Shown piece by piece: positions 7,874 through 16,525 of a DNA stretch of 40,444 bases; the first letter of the stretch is position 1, and each line of letters opens with the position of its first letter. The notes beneath the pieces were generated by a model that was not told the origin of the DNA, ran no database searches, and worked only from the letters and a program-made list of their open reading frames with translations. Source of the stretch: Elusimicrobiota bacterium (GTDB taxonomy: Bacteria; CG03; SLGR01; JAFGSA01); NCBI GenBank assembly GCA_016934855.1, contig JAFGSA010000020.1, positions 1 to 40,444 on the forward strand. Direction: 5' to 3'. A program made the translations under genes and the position numbers.

Positions 7874-9726
7874 CTGGCAGACCCGACAAGACCGAGTCTC
7901 ATGCGCGCCCAATCCGCTGCAGGGCCTTCGGACTTCATATGCAGTATCCGCCGGTACTGCCTTTCAGCATGCCGGTCCATCCCGGTAACCCTGTATATCT
8001 CTCCGAAGACCGCCGCGGCTTCCAGGTCCCTGCTGATATCATAGATATATATGGAATAACCGATTTTCTTCAAAGGCTCTCTTTTTTCCAGCCAGGCGAA
8101 TATGTCTTTCTGCCGGTAATAGACGCCTTTAAGATTCGTGACGCTCACGGCGAAATACTCTTTCTCCGTATCAACGGGATTGATATAGTCCGACCTTTCG
8201 TTGTTCATCGTGGAATTCAGCAGTTCCTGGTGCTTTATCCCGTAGAATTCCCTTGATGCGGTGCCGAAGTATGACAGGATCAGCGCGGGATTCCCGTTCT
8301 CCTCAAGATATTTCTTCAGAAGGGGGAGGTCCTGTCCCCAGTCTATGTTGGAATCCGCGAAATACCTGTATCCGTTTTCCGGCCTGACCAGGCAGTTGAA
8401 GTAAGGTATATAATGGGGGAAATACATCTGCGTGGTGAACACATACGCCAGAAGGAGTATTATAAAAGCCGGCAGCTTCCCGGCGCTGAAGTACCTGCCG
8501 TACAGTCTCCCAGACAGCACGAACATAACGGGGTAGACCGGCAGTATATGCCTGTGCCCTATATTTATCCTGGACGTGACCGCGGAAAACCAGAAGAGGG
8601 CAAAAAACCCGATCAGGAGAACCTCCCTCCTGTCTATTTTCCCCGGCTTTATCATATCCGCGATCATAAGAAGAAACAGCAGGAGCGTCACGAGGGGCGT
8701 CTTCATCAGGAAAGCAAGGGGAAAGTAATACCACCATCCGTGAACCGAGTAGCTGCCCGCAAGAAACGCCGAATGCCCGCCGAGGCTGCTCTTATATATT
8801 GTATGCACCAGGCATTTCAGGTAGAATTCCGGAAGCGGCATGAACCTGTACGCATGATAAAGTATCCCGTCGAATATATTCATCGGGACCAGCATGCTGA
8901 AAAGCCCGTGATCGACCGTCTTTATCCGGAACGTGCCGTCAAAACCGTAAAAGATATTGATGGTAATGACAGCCGCGAGGATGAAAACAGGGTATCTCAG
9001 GAGCGTCTTCCTGCCGTCTGCCAGCAGCATGCCGGCCAGAACGAAAGGAAGCAGGATGATGCTGTTGGACTTGATAAGCAGGGCTGCTCCCGCCGTCACT
9101 CCCAGTATCACGCAGTTCGGTATATCGTTCTTTTCCATATACCTGCAGAACATATACAGCGTCAGGAATATCCCCGCCGCCCCGGCCAGGTCGTTTACGG
9201 CTATGCGCGCATGTGCGAGCATCGTCGGAGAAAAGGAATAAAGGAACAGGGAAAACAGCGCACCCGAAGCGCCGTAGAGTCTCCTGGCAAGGGCAAACAC
9301 GCCGGCGCCCAGCAGCACACCCGTGATCACGGACATAAGCCTCCCCCAGAAGAATATGGCCCGTGGGTCGTTACCCGACCTGTAAAGGAAAACAAACCCG
9401 AAAGAATAGTCCTCCTCGAACCTGTATGTCCTGGGATCGTCTGAGTACTCTTGCGCGAAAAGCGGGTGGTCTTCCGGCATAGCGGGCTCAAGAAAAAGCA
9501 GCGGAAGAGCCGAGATCACACGGAAAAGAGGAGGATGTCCTACTCCCAGGTCGAGCGTCTTTTTATGCAGCATGGCATACCCGCACGGCAGATGCTGTAC
9601 TTCGTCAAATGTAGGTGACTTGACGACGTAGCTGGCGATTCCCAGCAACGCGAAGAGCATAAGAAGCACAAGAGCCGCGATTTCCGGCATCAGTACCTTC
9701 GGCAGGGCGGCCTTACTTGTTCCCAT
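7870..9726 (-). CDS. Membrane glycosyltransferase, PMT/ArnT-like (GT39/GT83 superfamily)
   Basis: Integral-membrane protein of 618 residues with about ten or more hydrophobic helices, the first at about 15-36. The first periplasmic loop carries SPTFDEVQH (Asp41, Glu42), the acidic pair expected of PMT/ArnT-type enzymes that use polyprenyl-phosphate sugars. GHPPLFR follows at about 63. The C-terminal part from about residue 450 is a soluble periplasmic domain (SNIDWGQDLPLLKKYL, then a tetratricopeptide-like tail). The likely role is transfer of a sugar from a lipid carrier to lipid A, a glycan or a protein outside the inner membrane. The GT2 encoded 1.6 kb upstream could make the lipid-linked donor. 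The gene overlaps both neighbours, 14 bases with the methyltransferase and three bases of stop with the radical-SAM gene. Confidence 0.8.
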   Translation of the reverse strand: MGTSKAALPKVLMPEIAALVLLMLFALLGIASYVVKSPTFDEVQHLPCGYAMLHKKTLDLGVGHPPLFRVISALPLLFLEPAMPEDHPLFAQEYSDDPRTYRFEEDYSFGFVFLYRSGNDPRAIFFWGRLMSVITGVLLGAGVFALARRLYGASGALFSLFLYSFSPTMLAHARIAVNDLAGAAGIFLTLYMFCRYMEKNDIPNCVILGVTAGAALLIKSNSIILLPFVLAGMLLADGRKTLLRYPVFILAAVITINIFYGFDGTFRIKTVDHGLFSMLVPMNIFDGILYHAYRFMPLPEFYLKCLVHTIYKSSLGGHSAFLAGSYSVHGWWYYFPLAFLMKTPLVTLLLFLLMIADMIKPGKIDRREVLLIGFFALFWFSAVTSRINIGHRHILPVYPVMFVLSGRLYGRYFSAGKLPAFIILLLAYVFTTQMYFPHYIPYFNCLVRPENGYRYFADSNIDWGQDLPLLKKYLEENGNPALILSYFGTASREFYGIKHQELLNSTMNNERSDYINPVDTEKEYFAVSVTNLKGVYYRQKDIFAWLEKREPLKKIGYSIYIYDISRDLEAAAVFGEIYRVTGMDRHAERQYRRILHMKSEGPAADWARMRLGLVGSAR

Positions 9727-10417
9727 ACAGTATATGCCTCAGCCGGATAAAAACTAAATTGCCGTATTCTTTTGTTACGCCGAGCCCTTCCCGGGCAAGT
9801 TCTTTCCTGAACTCCTGCGGATTTATTTTCCTCCTGTGCCAGTGAGACAGCATATTCCTCTCCGGTTTATATTCTCCGGGAAACAGGAGTTTGTCCAGCT
9901 TAAGGAAATAGCAGAACCCCTTGATGAGATTGAAGATGTCCTCATTGGGGTAACTTATCGCGAACACGCCTCCGGGCCTGAGAACCCTCGACATCTCCGA
10001 GAGCGTTCTGCCCAGGTCTTCCACGTGTTCCACGACTTCCGAACATATTATCTTGTCGAAAAACGAGTCTTCGAACGGGAGTTCTTCGGAAAGGCATTTT
10101 ACGAACTCGACACCCTGCCCGACCCTCTCCCTGCTCCTTTCGAGCATATATCCGGAAGCGTCTGCGCCATACAGCCTCACGTCTCCCGGGCACAGCCCTT
10201 TTTTATCGATAATCTTTTTTAACTCGAGGAGCATATCCCCTGCGCCGCAGCCCAGATCCAGTATGGTCTCCCCGGCCCGGGGGTCGATAAGGGAAGTTAT
10301 TCTTTTTATCCTCTTGCTCTCTATTAATTTTACGGGCCAGGACGTGTCGTTCAGGTACAACTCAGGAGAAAACCTTCTGGAATAGGCTTCGTTTTCTTTT
10401 AAGAACTGTTCAGTCAA
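9713..10417 (-). CDS. Class I SAM-dependent methyltransferase
   Basis: Soluble methyltransferase of 234 residues. Motif I is ILDLGCGAG (52-60), followed by the acidic GADAS strand end, the SEELPFEDSFFDKIICSEVVEH region (key parts LPFEDSFFD and EVVEH) and LRPGGVFAISYP. This is the UbiE/Methyltransf_11 layout. The reading frame begins with TTG at 10417; no ATG or GTG lies near, and the eight-base overlap TTGACTGA with the GT2 stop suggests coupled translation. Between a GT2 and a PMT-like enzyme it may methylate a polyprenyl-linked sugar or lipid. The substrate is unknown. Confidence 0.85.
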   Translation of the reverse strand: MTEQFLKENEAYSRRFSPELYLNDTSWPVKLIESKRIKRITSLIDPRAGETILDLGCGAGDMLLELKKIIDKKGLCPGDVRLYGADASGYMLERSRERVGQGVEFVKCLSEELPFEDSFFDKIICSEVVEHVEDLGRTLSEMSRVLRPGGVFAISYPNEDIFNLIKGFCYFLKLDKLLFPGEYKPERNMLSHWHRRKINPQEFRKELAREGLGVTKEYGNLVFIRLRHILYGNK

Positions 10418-11339
10418 TTTTTCTTACTTTGTATGGTACGCCCCTTGTCTGGGCGAAGTATATCCTGACTGATATCTCCGCCAGTATACCCATCAGGATG
10501 AAGACAAGGCCCAGCCCGAGCAGAAAGACGAAGATGAAAAAAAGAGGACTGATCCATTCGCCGCCCATATAATATTTCCTTACGATGACATATAAGGCGG
10601 TGAGCAGGCCTGCCGCCATGCTGATAAATCCGAGCATCCCGAAGACATGTATGGGTTTTGTGGAATAAGTCGTCAGGAATTTTGTCGTTATCAGGTCGAG
10701 TATAACGCTGAAAATCCTGTTCATCCCGTAAGAAGACCGTCCCCTGGTCCTGGGGCTGTGGGAGACCTTCATCTCCGCGACCCTGCCACCGCCCCAGTAT
10801 ATGAAAGCCGGGATGAATCTGTGCATCTCCCCGTAGAGCCTCACATCTTTCAGATTCCCGGCCCTGTAGGCCTTGAGCGTGCATCCGTAATCATGGAGCT
10901 TCAGCCCGCAGATCCTGGATATGATCATATTCGCCGCCCAGGACACCAGGCGGCGGCTCAGAGAGTCTCTCCTGGGAGACCGCCAGCCGCACACCGTATC
11001 AAGCTTTTCCGACTCGAGCTTTTCTATCAGGGCGGGTATGTCTTCGGGATTGTTCTGCAGATCTCCGTCGAGCGTTATTATTATATCGCCTCTCGCGCTT
11101 TCAAAACCTGCGGACAGGGCGGCGGTCTGACCGTAATTGATATTGAACCTCAGCACCCTGAGGTTCCCGTGAACCGCCGCGAGATTTCTCAGGACTTCCC
11201 CTGTACCGTCGGTGCTCCCGTCATCCGCTATTATGACTTCGTATTCCCTGCCCGCACCCTCCATCACGGTCCGGAGCCTGCCGAACAGTTCTTCTATGTT
11301 TCCTTCCTCGTTATAGACCGGTATCACTACAGATATCAT
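10410..11339 (-). CDS. GT2 glycosyltransferase, DPM1/ArnC-like with C-terminal membrane anchors
   Basis: Transfers a sugar from a nucleotide donor to polyprenyl phosphate on the cytoplasmic face. The 309 residues begin with SVVIPVYNEEGNI. The nucleotide-binding acidic pair is IIADDGSTDGT (Asp39, Asp40), and the metal-binding motif is DGDLQNNPED (91-100), the dolichol/undecaprenyl-phosphate transferase signature. Two hydrophobic helices at about 234-254 and 266-290 anchor the C-terminus, as in ArnC and GtrB. The start is preceded by GGAGAAGGGG. Followed by a methyltransferase and a PMT/ArnT-like enzyme, it probably makes the lipid-linked sugar that the latter uses. Confidence 0.9.
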   Translation of the reverse strand: MISVVIPVYNEEGNIEELFGRLRTVMEGAGREYEVIIADDGSTDGTGEVLRNLAAVHGNLRVLRFNINYGQTAALSAGFESARGDIIITLDGDLQNNPEDIPALIEKLESEKLDTVCGWRSPRRDSLSRRLVSWAANMIISRICGLKLHDYGCTLKAYRAGNLKDVRLYGEMHRFIPAFIYWGGGRVAEMKVSHSPRTRGRSSYGMNRIFSVILDLITTKFLTTYSTKPIHVFGMLGFISMAAGLLTALYVIVRKYYMGGEWISPLFFIFVFLLGLGLVFILMGILAEISVRIYFAQTRGVPYKVRKID

Positions 11340-11379
11340 TCCCCTTCTCCTGCGAGCTTACGGGCGGCTGAGGTATCCG

Positions 11380-11904
11380 TCACTCCTGAAGCCCGTCGAT
11401 CACTTCCTTCCATTCCTCATAATAGTTCATAGAGAACCCGACATAGCTCTTCACTATGTTTCCCGAAGCATCGAGTACGAAGAACGAAGGTATTCCTCTT
11501 ACGCCGTATTCGGAAGGAGTCCTGGTCCCGTATCCTTCAAGCTGAAGATAACCCTCACCTTTGTTCTGTATGAATTTTCGCGCCGTTTCAGGATTGGAAT
11601 CCAGGTTTATGCCGATTACGTGCACCTTTTCGCCGTATTCCCTGTCAAGCTTTTCCACGTAAGGTATCGCGCTTCTGCAGGGGGGGCACCAGGTAGCCCA
11701 GAAATCTATCAGTACGGGTTTGCCCGCGAGGTCGTCGAGTGACGTGTAATCTTCCGTTCCGAGATGCTTCAGCCTGAAATATATGCGTTTAACTCCTCCC
11801 GGGGATTCCCCCCGGGAACCGGGGCCGGCGTTCTCCTGCGTCCCGCAGGAGCCTGAGAACAGACCCAGGGAAAGAATGATCACTGCCGCCAGTACTTTTC
11901 TCAT
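11380..11904 (-). CDS. TlpA/ResA-like thioredoxin, probable lipoprotein
   Basis: Periplasmic thiol-disulfide protein of 174 residues. A signal peptide (about 1-19) ends at SGSC, a lipobox-like site with Cys20 as the possible lipidated residue. A low-complexity Gly/Pro linker follows. The thioredoxin fold has WATWCPPC with Cys73 and Cys76, and the cis-proline loop is RGIPSFFV. CPPC with a preceding DFWATW is typical of TlpA/ResA reductants. The start ATG follows AAGGAG. It lies between cysE and the GT2. It may reduce exported cysteine proteins or cytochromes; no cytochrome gene is visible nearby. Confidence 0.9.
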   Translation of the reverse strand: MRKVLAAVIILSLGLFSGSCGTQENAGPGSRGESPGGVKRIYFRLKHLGTEDYTSLDDLAGKPVLIDFWATWCPPCRSAIPYVEKLDREYGEKVHVIGINLDSNPETARKFIQNKGEGYLQLEGYGTRTPSEYGVRGIPSFFVLDASGNIVKSYVGFSMNYYEEWKEVIDGLQE

Positions 11905-11964
11905 CTAAGTCTCCTTTTATCACTCACCGCATAACCCCGCGACCACGCATCCGGGATCCCTGCT

Positions 11965-12708
11965 CTATATCCCGCTCCCTTCGATGAATTTCTGAAGGCA
12001 CGGCGCGAATTCCTTTAATATCTCCTTCTTCTTCTCTTCCATGACTTTGTCGATGTGCGCCTTTACCCCCTCCATAGTCTCGATCTTCTCGAGTCTTTCT
12101 TCCAGTTTATCCTGTTCGTTTATCACATACCTTACAGCATCGGCGACCGGATCGGGCAGCTTTCCGTGCTCCAGAGCCTGGATGTCACGGCCTGTGAAAC
12201 CCAGTCCTATCTTTGCCGGAACACCGACGGCCGTCGCTCCGGCAGGAACGTCCGATATGACGACGGCGCCCGCGCCTATCCTCGCGTTGCTGTTTATCAC
12301 GACGGGTCCGAGCACTATCGCGCCGGCGCCTACTACGACGTTATCCATGAGAGTGGGGTGCCTCTTTTTCTTCTCAAGGCTGGTCCCTCCCAGCACGACT
12401 CCCTGGTATATGAGGCAGTTTCTGCCTATCTGCGCGGTCTCTCCGATCACTACTCCGCTCCCGTGGTCGATAAAAAGGCCCTCTTTTATCTCGGCGCCCG
12501 GGTGGATTTCGATGGAAGTGAAGAACTTCGTTATCTGGGATATGAGCCTGGCCGCGGTGAATTCTCTCCTCTTGTAAAGCCAGTGGGCTATCCTGTGCAT
12601 CCACAGCGCGTGCAGTCCCGGATAGCACATCATTATCTCTATGATGTTCTTTGCCGCCGGGTCCCTTTCGAAAACCGCCTTTATATCATTGCGTATACGC
12701 TTAAACAT
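11965..12708 (-). CDS. cysE: Serine O-acetyltransferase (EpsC type)
   Basis: Makes O-acetylserine from serine and acetyl-CoA, the carbon skeleton for cysteine. The protein has 247 residues. A helical N-terminus is followed by a left-handed beta-helix of hexapeptide repeats (about 68-170), including [16 protein letters not shown] with the catalytic His, and [13 protein letters not shown] charged coiled-coil tail of about 60 residues (from about 190) is longer than in minimal EpsC. The start overlaps the iscU stop by eight bases. The link cysE-iscU-iscS couples cysteine synthesis to Fe-S assembly; the partner cysteine synthase CysK is encoded about 11 kb away at 23374-24294. Confidence 0.95.
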   Translation of the reverse strand: MFKRIRNDIKAVFERDPAAKNIIEIMMCYPGLHALWMHRIAHWLYKRREFTAARLISQITKFFTSIEIHPGAEIKEGLFIDHGSGVVIGETAQIGRNCLIYQGVVLGGTSLEKKKRHPTLMDNVVVGAGAIVLGPVVINSNARIGAGAVVISDVPAGATAVGVPAKIGLGFTGRDIQALEHGKLPDPVADAVRYVINEQDKLEERLEKIETMEGVKAHIDKVMEEKKKEILKEFAPCLQKFIEGSGI

Positions 12709-13081
12709 CCTTCTGTCTGTTCTTGTAGTCTTCTATGGCCTTTTTCAGAGCTTCTTCGGCAAGTACCGAGCAGTGTCTCTTGACCGGGGGCAGCCCGTCG
12801 AGCGCCTCTATTACCGCCTTATTTGATATCTTCTCCGCTTCTTCCAGGGTCTTTCCCTTCACGAGTTCCGTGACCATCGAAGACGAAGCTATGGCGGCTC
12901 CGCAGCCGAAAGTCTTGAACCTGGCGTCTTTTATGATTCCTTTATCGACTTTTATGTAAAGTTCCATGATATCCCCGCATGTCGGGTTTCCCACACGCCC
13001 GACGCCGTCCGCATCGGGTATCTCTCCGACATTTTTCGGGTTCCTGAAATGCTCCATAACTTTTTCCGAGTATTGTTCCAT
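12701..13081 (-). CDS. iscU: Fe-S cluster scaffold protein IscU
   Basis: Scaffold on which [2Fe-2S]/[4Fe-4S] clusters are built with sulfur from IscS. The 126 residues carry the three ligand cysteines in their usual settings: GNPTCGD (Cys35, with Asp37), [12 protein letters not shown] (Cys60) and LPPVKRHCS (Cys104, with the LPPVK sequence that HscA binds in classical systems). No hscA, hscB or fdx gene is in the window. It starts 15 bases after the iscS stop and overlaps cysE. The VKRHCS end favours IscU over SufU, which has an extra loop and a different C-terminus. Confidence 0.95.
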   Translation of the reverse strand: MEQYSEKVMEHFRNPKNVGEIPDADGVGRVGNPTCGDIMELYIKVDKGIIKDARFKTFGCGAAIASSSMVTELVKGKTLEEAEKISNKAVIEALDGLPPVKRHCSVLAEEALKKAIEDYKNRQKDV

Positions 13082-13096
13082 GCTTGTTACCTTTCC

Positions 13097-14263
13097 TTAT
13101 TTACATTCGCTTTTTTTTGCCAGCGGCGACATATCCCTGAGCCTGGATATTATGCCGGGCAGTTTCTCCAGGACATATCCTATTTCCTGTTCGTTATTAT
13201 AGACCCCGAGAGAGAACCTCACTGACCCCTGCGCGCTCGCGTGATCCAACCCTATGGACAGGAGAACATGCGAGGCTTCGAGCGTTCCGGACGTGCAGGC
13301 CGACCCGGTGGAAACGCTTATGCCTTCCATGTCGAGCATCATTATTATGGATTCTCCCTCTACATCCCTGAAACTCACATTGAGCGTGTTTGGCAGAACG
13401 GTTTCGGGATGACCGTTGATTTTTATATTGGGAATGCTTCTGATGATCCCTTCCTTCAGTTTATCCCTGAGCCTTCCGGTCTTTTCGTTCTTTTCCTTCA
13501 TCCCCGCCATGGCGATTTCCACCGCCTTTCCGAACCCGGCTATCCCCTGAACGTTTTCCGTCCCGGGCCGCAGACCCCTTTCATGATGGCCGCCTATGAA
13601 AACCGGCTTTATCTTTACGCCCTTCCTTATGAAAAGCGCTCCCACTCCTTTTGGCCCGTTGATCTTATGCGCCGACACGGACATCATATCTACGCCCATT
13701 TTCTTTACATCGATATCCGTCTTGCCGAACCCCTGCACGGCATCGGTATGAAAGACTATGTCCTTAGAATACTCCCTGATCCTTTCGGATATTTCCTTTA
13801 CAGGCTGAATTGTCCCTATCTCGTTGTTCGCCGTCATGATGCTGACAAGGGCCGTATCTTTTCTCAGTGCTCCCGCCAAGAGTTCCGGATCAACGGCCCC
13901 GTATTCATCCACGTCCAGATAGGTAACTTCATAGCCGTTATTATGCAGGTATTTGAATACGTTCAGGACCGCAGGATGCTCTATCTTCGAAGTGATTATA
14001 TGCTTTTTATCCGTGCCTCTCAAGAATCCCTGTATGGCGATATTATCGGACTCCGTCCCGCATCCCGTAAATATCAGCTCATCCGGTGAGCATCCCAGCC
14101 CCGAGCTGACTTTCTGCCTTGCTTTTTCCAGCAGGTTCCTGGAAAGCATTCCGTCCTTATGCATGGAAGACGCGTTCCCGAATATGCCGGCTGAATCCGC
14201 CATTTCTTTCTTGACTTCTTCCGCAAGCGGGGTAGTGGCGTTATTATCCAGGTACACCCTCAT
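13097..14263 (-). CDS. iscS: Cysteine desulfurase (IscS/NifS)
   Basis: PLP enzyme that takes sulfur from cysteine and passes it as persulfide to IscU, MnmA and others. The 388 residues are normal for group I. It has YLDNNATTP (4-12), His96 in EHPAV, the PLP lysine Lys200 in SVSAHKINGPKGVGAL, GGHHERGLRPGTEN, and the mobile persulfide cysteine Cys323 in STGSACTSG. It starts only a few bases after the rnfD stop and is followed by iscU and cysE, so the whole group is one transcript. NifS is an equally valid family name; I see no nitrogenase genes. Confidence 0.95.
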   Translation of the reverse strand: MRVYLDNNATTPLAEEVKKEMADSAGIFGNASSMHKDGMLSRNLLEKARQKVSSGLGCSPDELIFTGCGTESDNIAIQGFLRGTDKKHIITSKIEHPAVLNVFKYLHNNGYEVTYLDVDEYGAVDPELLAGALRKDTALVSIMTANNEIGTIQPVKEISERIREYSKDIVFHTDAVQGFGKTDIDVKKMGVDMMSVSAHKINGPKGVGALFIRKGVKIKPVFIGGHHERGLRPGTENVQGIAGFGKAVEIAMAGMKEKNEKTGRLRDKLKEGIIRSIPNIKINGHPETVLPNTLNVSFRDVEGESIIMMLDMEGISVSTGSACTSGTLEASHVLLSIGLDHASAQGSVRFSLGVYNNEQEIGYVLEKLPGIISRLRDMSPLAKKSECK

Positions 14264-14266
14264 GGC

Positions 14267-15265
14267 TCAGGTACCGTATATCCTGGGGCGGGTCATCCTG
14301 TTTATCAGAGGAGTGACGGAGTTCATGAGGATTATCGAGAACATGACCCCTTCCGGATATCCGCTGAAGTTTCTGATGACAACGGTGAGGATCCCGGCCC
14401 CTATACCGAAAATCCATTTTCCGCGGCCGGTAACGGGGGTAGTAACGGGGTCGGTCACCATAAATACTCCTCCGAGCAGTATCCCCCCGAGCGTCATATA
14501 TAAAAAGGGATCGACATTCGCCACCGGATCCGTCAGCCAGAGTGCGCCCGAGAAACCGAATATCGCCATAAAGTACGATGCCGACAGCCTCCAGTCGATT
14601 ACCTTATTCGCCAGCAGTATAATAAACCCCGCCAGGATCAGTATCCCCGAGGTCTCGCCTGTACTGCCTTTTTTCTGCCCCAGAAAGAAATTCAGATGGC
14701 TGTCGCCGGAATACACGGCATTCTCGAATTTGATTCCGCTGAGCGGAGTCGCCCCTGTCACAGCTTCCGTACCGGCACCGCTCATCTTCGCATCATATCC
14801 CGGTAAAGTCCTGCAGTTTATGGAATAAGTGGTGATCAGTACGGGAAACGCCGCGGTCAGGAACGCCCTGCCCATCAGCGCGGGGTTGAATATGTTCTTT
14901 CCCAGCCCGCCGAACACGTGTTTTACGATCAGGATGGAGAACGCGGTTCCCAGCACCGCTGCCCATACGGGAAACGACGGCGGGAGTATCAGTGCCACAA
15001 GTATCCCCGTCACCGCAGCGCTGCCGTCTGTGAGCTGCACTCTCAGCCCTCTCAGGTACTGTCCGGCCGCGTCAAACAACAGAGCGGCGGCGGAACACGA
15101 CACTATCAATAGCAGCGCTTTCATGCCGAAGAAATATACGCCCCCGGCCGAGGGCAGCAGGAGTGCCGCCGCCGTCCACCACATCATCTTCTCTATTGTC
15201 AGGCTGCTTTTAAGATGCGGCGCCGGACCTACCGTCAGTCTCGTTATCTTCTCTTTTTTCTCCAT
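14267..15265 (-). CDS. rnfD: RnfD/NqrB-family flavinylated membrane subunit (orphan)
   Basis: Membrane subunit of the Rnf ion-translocating ferredoxin:NAD oxidoreductase. From the ATG at 15265 it has 332 residues, about nine or ten hydrophobic helices, and the family motifs GGLGKNIFNPALMGRAF and MVTDPVTTPVT. AVTGATPLSG has the threonine (Thr173) that carries covalent FMN. I chose 15265 because a CAGGGA site precedes it; an in-frame ATG at 15295 lies only five bases after the -10 box. No rnfC, G, E, A or B lies beside it, though both neighbours are complete. It is the first gene of the run into iscS. NqrB is the alternative, but the length and compact N-terminus favour RnfD. Confidence 0.88.
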   Translation of the reverse strand: MEKKEKITRLTVGPAPHLKSSLTIEKMMWWTAAALLLPSAGGVYFFGMKALLLIVSCSAAALLFDAAGQYLRGLRVQLTDGSAAVTGILVALILPPSFPVWAAVLGTAFSILIVKHVFGGLGKNIFNPALMGRAFLTAAFPVLITTYSINCRTLPGYDAKMSGAGTEAVTGATPLSGIKFENAVYSGDSHLNFFLGQKKGSTGETSGILILAGFIILLANKVIDWRLSASYFMAIFGFSGALWLTDPVANVDPFLYMTLGGILLGGVFMVTDPVTTPVTGRGKWIFGIGAGILTVVIRNFSGYPEGVMFSIILMNSVTPLINRMTRPRIYGT

Positions 15266-15300
15266 AATTTCCCTGTTCTGTCCTCGAAAATTCATTATTT

Positions 15301-15329
15301 ATTGTAATCTCTTTTAATATTTAAGTCAA
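15301..15329 (-). promoter_or_regulatory. Promoter of the rnfD-iscS-iscU-cysE run
   Basis: On the minus strand, -35 TTGACT (15324-15329) and -10 TACAAT (15301-15306) are separated by 17 bases. The element sits in the 74-base gap between the permease stop and the chosen rnfD start. Start of transcription near 15294 would leave about 29 bases of leader with a CAGGGA ribosome site. Confidence 0.6.
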
Positions 15330-15339
15330 ATAGGGGGTT

Positions 15340-16506
15340 TCAGAATATTATATTAGCCAGCACCCCGAGCAAAACGACCTGGGGAACGGTTATAAGCGGC
15401 AGGTATATGGCGGCCCTGCGGCCTATGTTGCTCCATATGAGCCCTATCTCGGTATAATCGGTCACGACACCCGCCATCAGGAAAACGAACACATTGCCCA
15501 GCGCCCCGGTCTGCCTGTATATCTCGAAAGCCAGCGGTGCGGTGCCCTCCGAGCAGACCTCGAGTACGGTTGCCAGCGCCAGCGTGACCATGAGCCCCAG
15601 AAACGAAGGACCTATATAGTGCTGGAATACGGGCTGGGGTATATATGCCGCCGCCAGGCTGGCGAGGCCCACTCCTATAAGTATCCACCACAGCACCATA
15701 TTGGACAGTGAAACGGAACCTTTGATGACGCCGCTTATGCCTTTCCTCAAGCCGGCGGCCGACATCCTGCTGTTTTTCATCCTGCTCCTGATGTCACCTG
15801 AAAGCGAGAATGCGTCATCGGTGCTTTCCGTATTCGGGTTGGTCTCGATCTTTCCCCTGGACTCCAGGTACTGATACGCGAGTCCCGTTATGACCGCTAT
15901 AAGGATCGCGGAAAAAATTATATAAAGAGCCTTCAGCCCGAAGAATCCCAGCAGCATTATCGTCAGGGGGAAATTAGCCCACGGCGCCGCAAGGAGAAAC
16001 GCTACGACAGCAGGAACGGAAGCCCCTTTTTTATACAGCTGTATGGAGAGGGCCAGTATGCCGTGGCTGCACGCGCTCATCAGAAACCCCAGGACGACAG
16101 AGTAGAAGATGGTCCTCTTTTTGGGTTTCGACAGCACGTGGGATATGTATTCCCTTGGTATATAATAATCGATCACTCCTCCGAGAAGAAGCCCCAGGAT
16201 GACCGCCCACCATATTCTTGAGAGGTACATGAACAGGGACTCCCTGAAAGACGAGAGGAAAGATACGGAGTATGACGCCGCCGTGAGCATCACCAGTACC
16301 GTCGATACCATGAGGGTTTTGTTCCTGTACCATTTACCTGAATTATCGGCTATGCATGATACACAGGTTTCGCCTTCCATGTTGTTTTCTTTAAGGAACT
16401 TTTCCATGCAGCCGCGGCTGCAGAAATAATACTCCCTGCCTTCTTTCGTCACCCTGAGCCCGCTCTTCTCATCGACGCTCATCCCGCATACCGGGTCTAT
16501 AGCCAT
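15340..16506 (-). CDS. YHS-domain permease of the SO_0444/ArsP (UPF0718) superfamily
   Basis: Inner-membrane permease of 388 residues with an N-terminal metal-binding YHS/TRASH domain (DPVCGM at 4-9; Cys7, Cys29, Cys33) and an extra CVSC pair (Cys48, Cys51) before the first helix. About eight to ten helices follow in two repeats, split by a charged linker (about 218-255). In this superfamily the first repeat has a CSCG motif; here it reads SACSHG, with His for the second Cys. The second repeat has VCSEGTAPLAFEI and GVVTDYTEIG. Related proteins export copper/zinc or organoarsenicals; the substrate here is not decidable. The start follows GGGAGG, 19 bases after the transketolase stop, so it is the last gene of that run. 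Confidence 0.82.
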   Translation of the reverse strand: MAIDPVCGMSVDEKSGLRVTKEGREYYFCSRGCMEKFLKENNMEGETCVSCIADNSGKWYRNKTLMVSTVLVMLTAASYSVSFLSSFRESLFMYLSRIWWAVILGLLLGGVIDYYIPREYISHVLSKPKKRTIFYSVVLGFLMSACSHGILALSIQLYKKGASVPAVVAFLLAAPWANFPLTIMLLGFFGLKALYIIFSAILIAVITGLAYQYLESRGKIETNPNTESTDDAFSLSGDIRSRMKNSRMSAAGLRKGISGVIKGSVSLSNMVLWWILIGVGLASLAAAYIPQPVFQHYIGPSFLGLMVTLALATVLEVCSEGTAPLAFEIYRQTGALGNVFVFLMAGVVTDYTEIGLIWSNIGRRAAIYLPLITVPQVVLLGVLANIIF

Positions 16507-16525
16507 ATTGAACCTCCCTTGCCGT

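Noticed and set aside
7874..7912. Longer start for the B12-radical-SAM protein
   Set aside because: The extra codons lie inside the preceding gene, while ATG at 7873 makes a typical ATGA junction and begins the expected first strand.
8413..9444. 343-codon open frame opposite the PMT-like gene
   Set aside because: It is highly charged, has no motif, and mirrors the hydrophobic codons of the real membrane protein.
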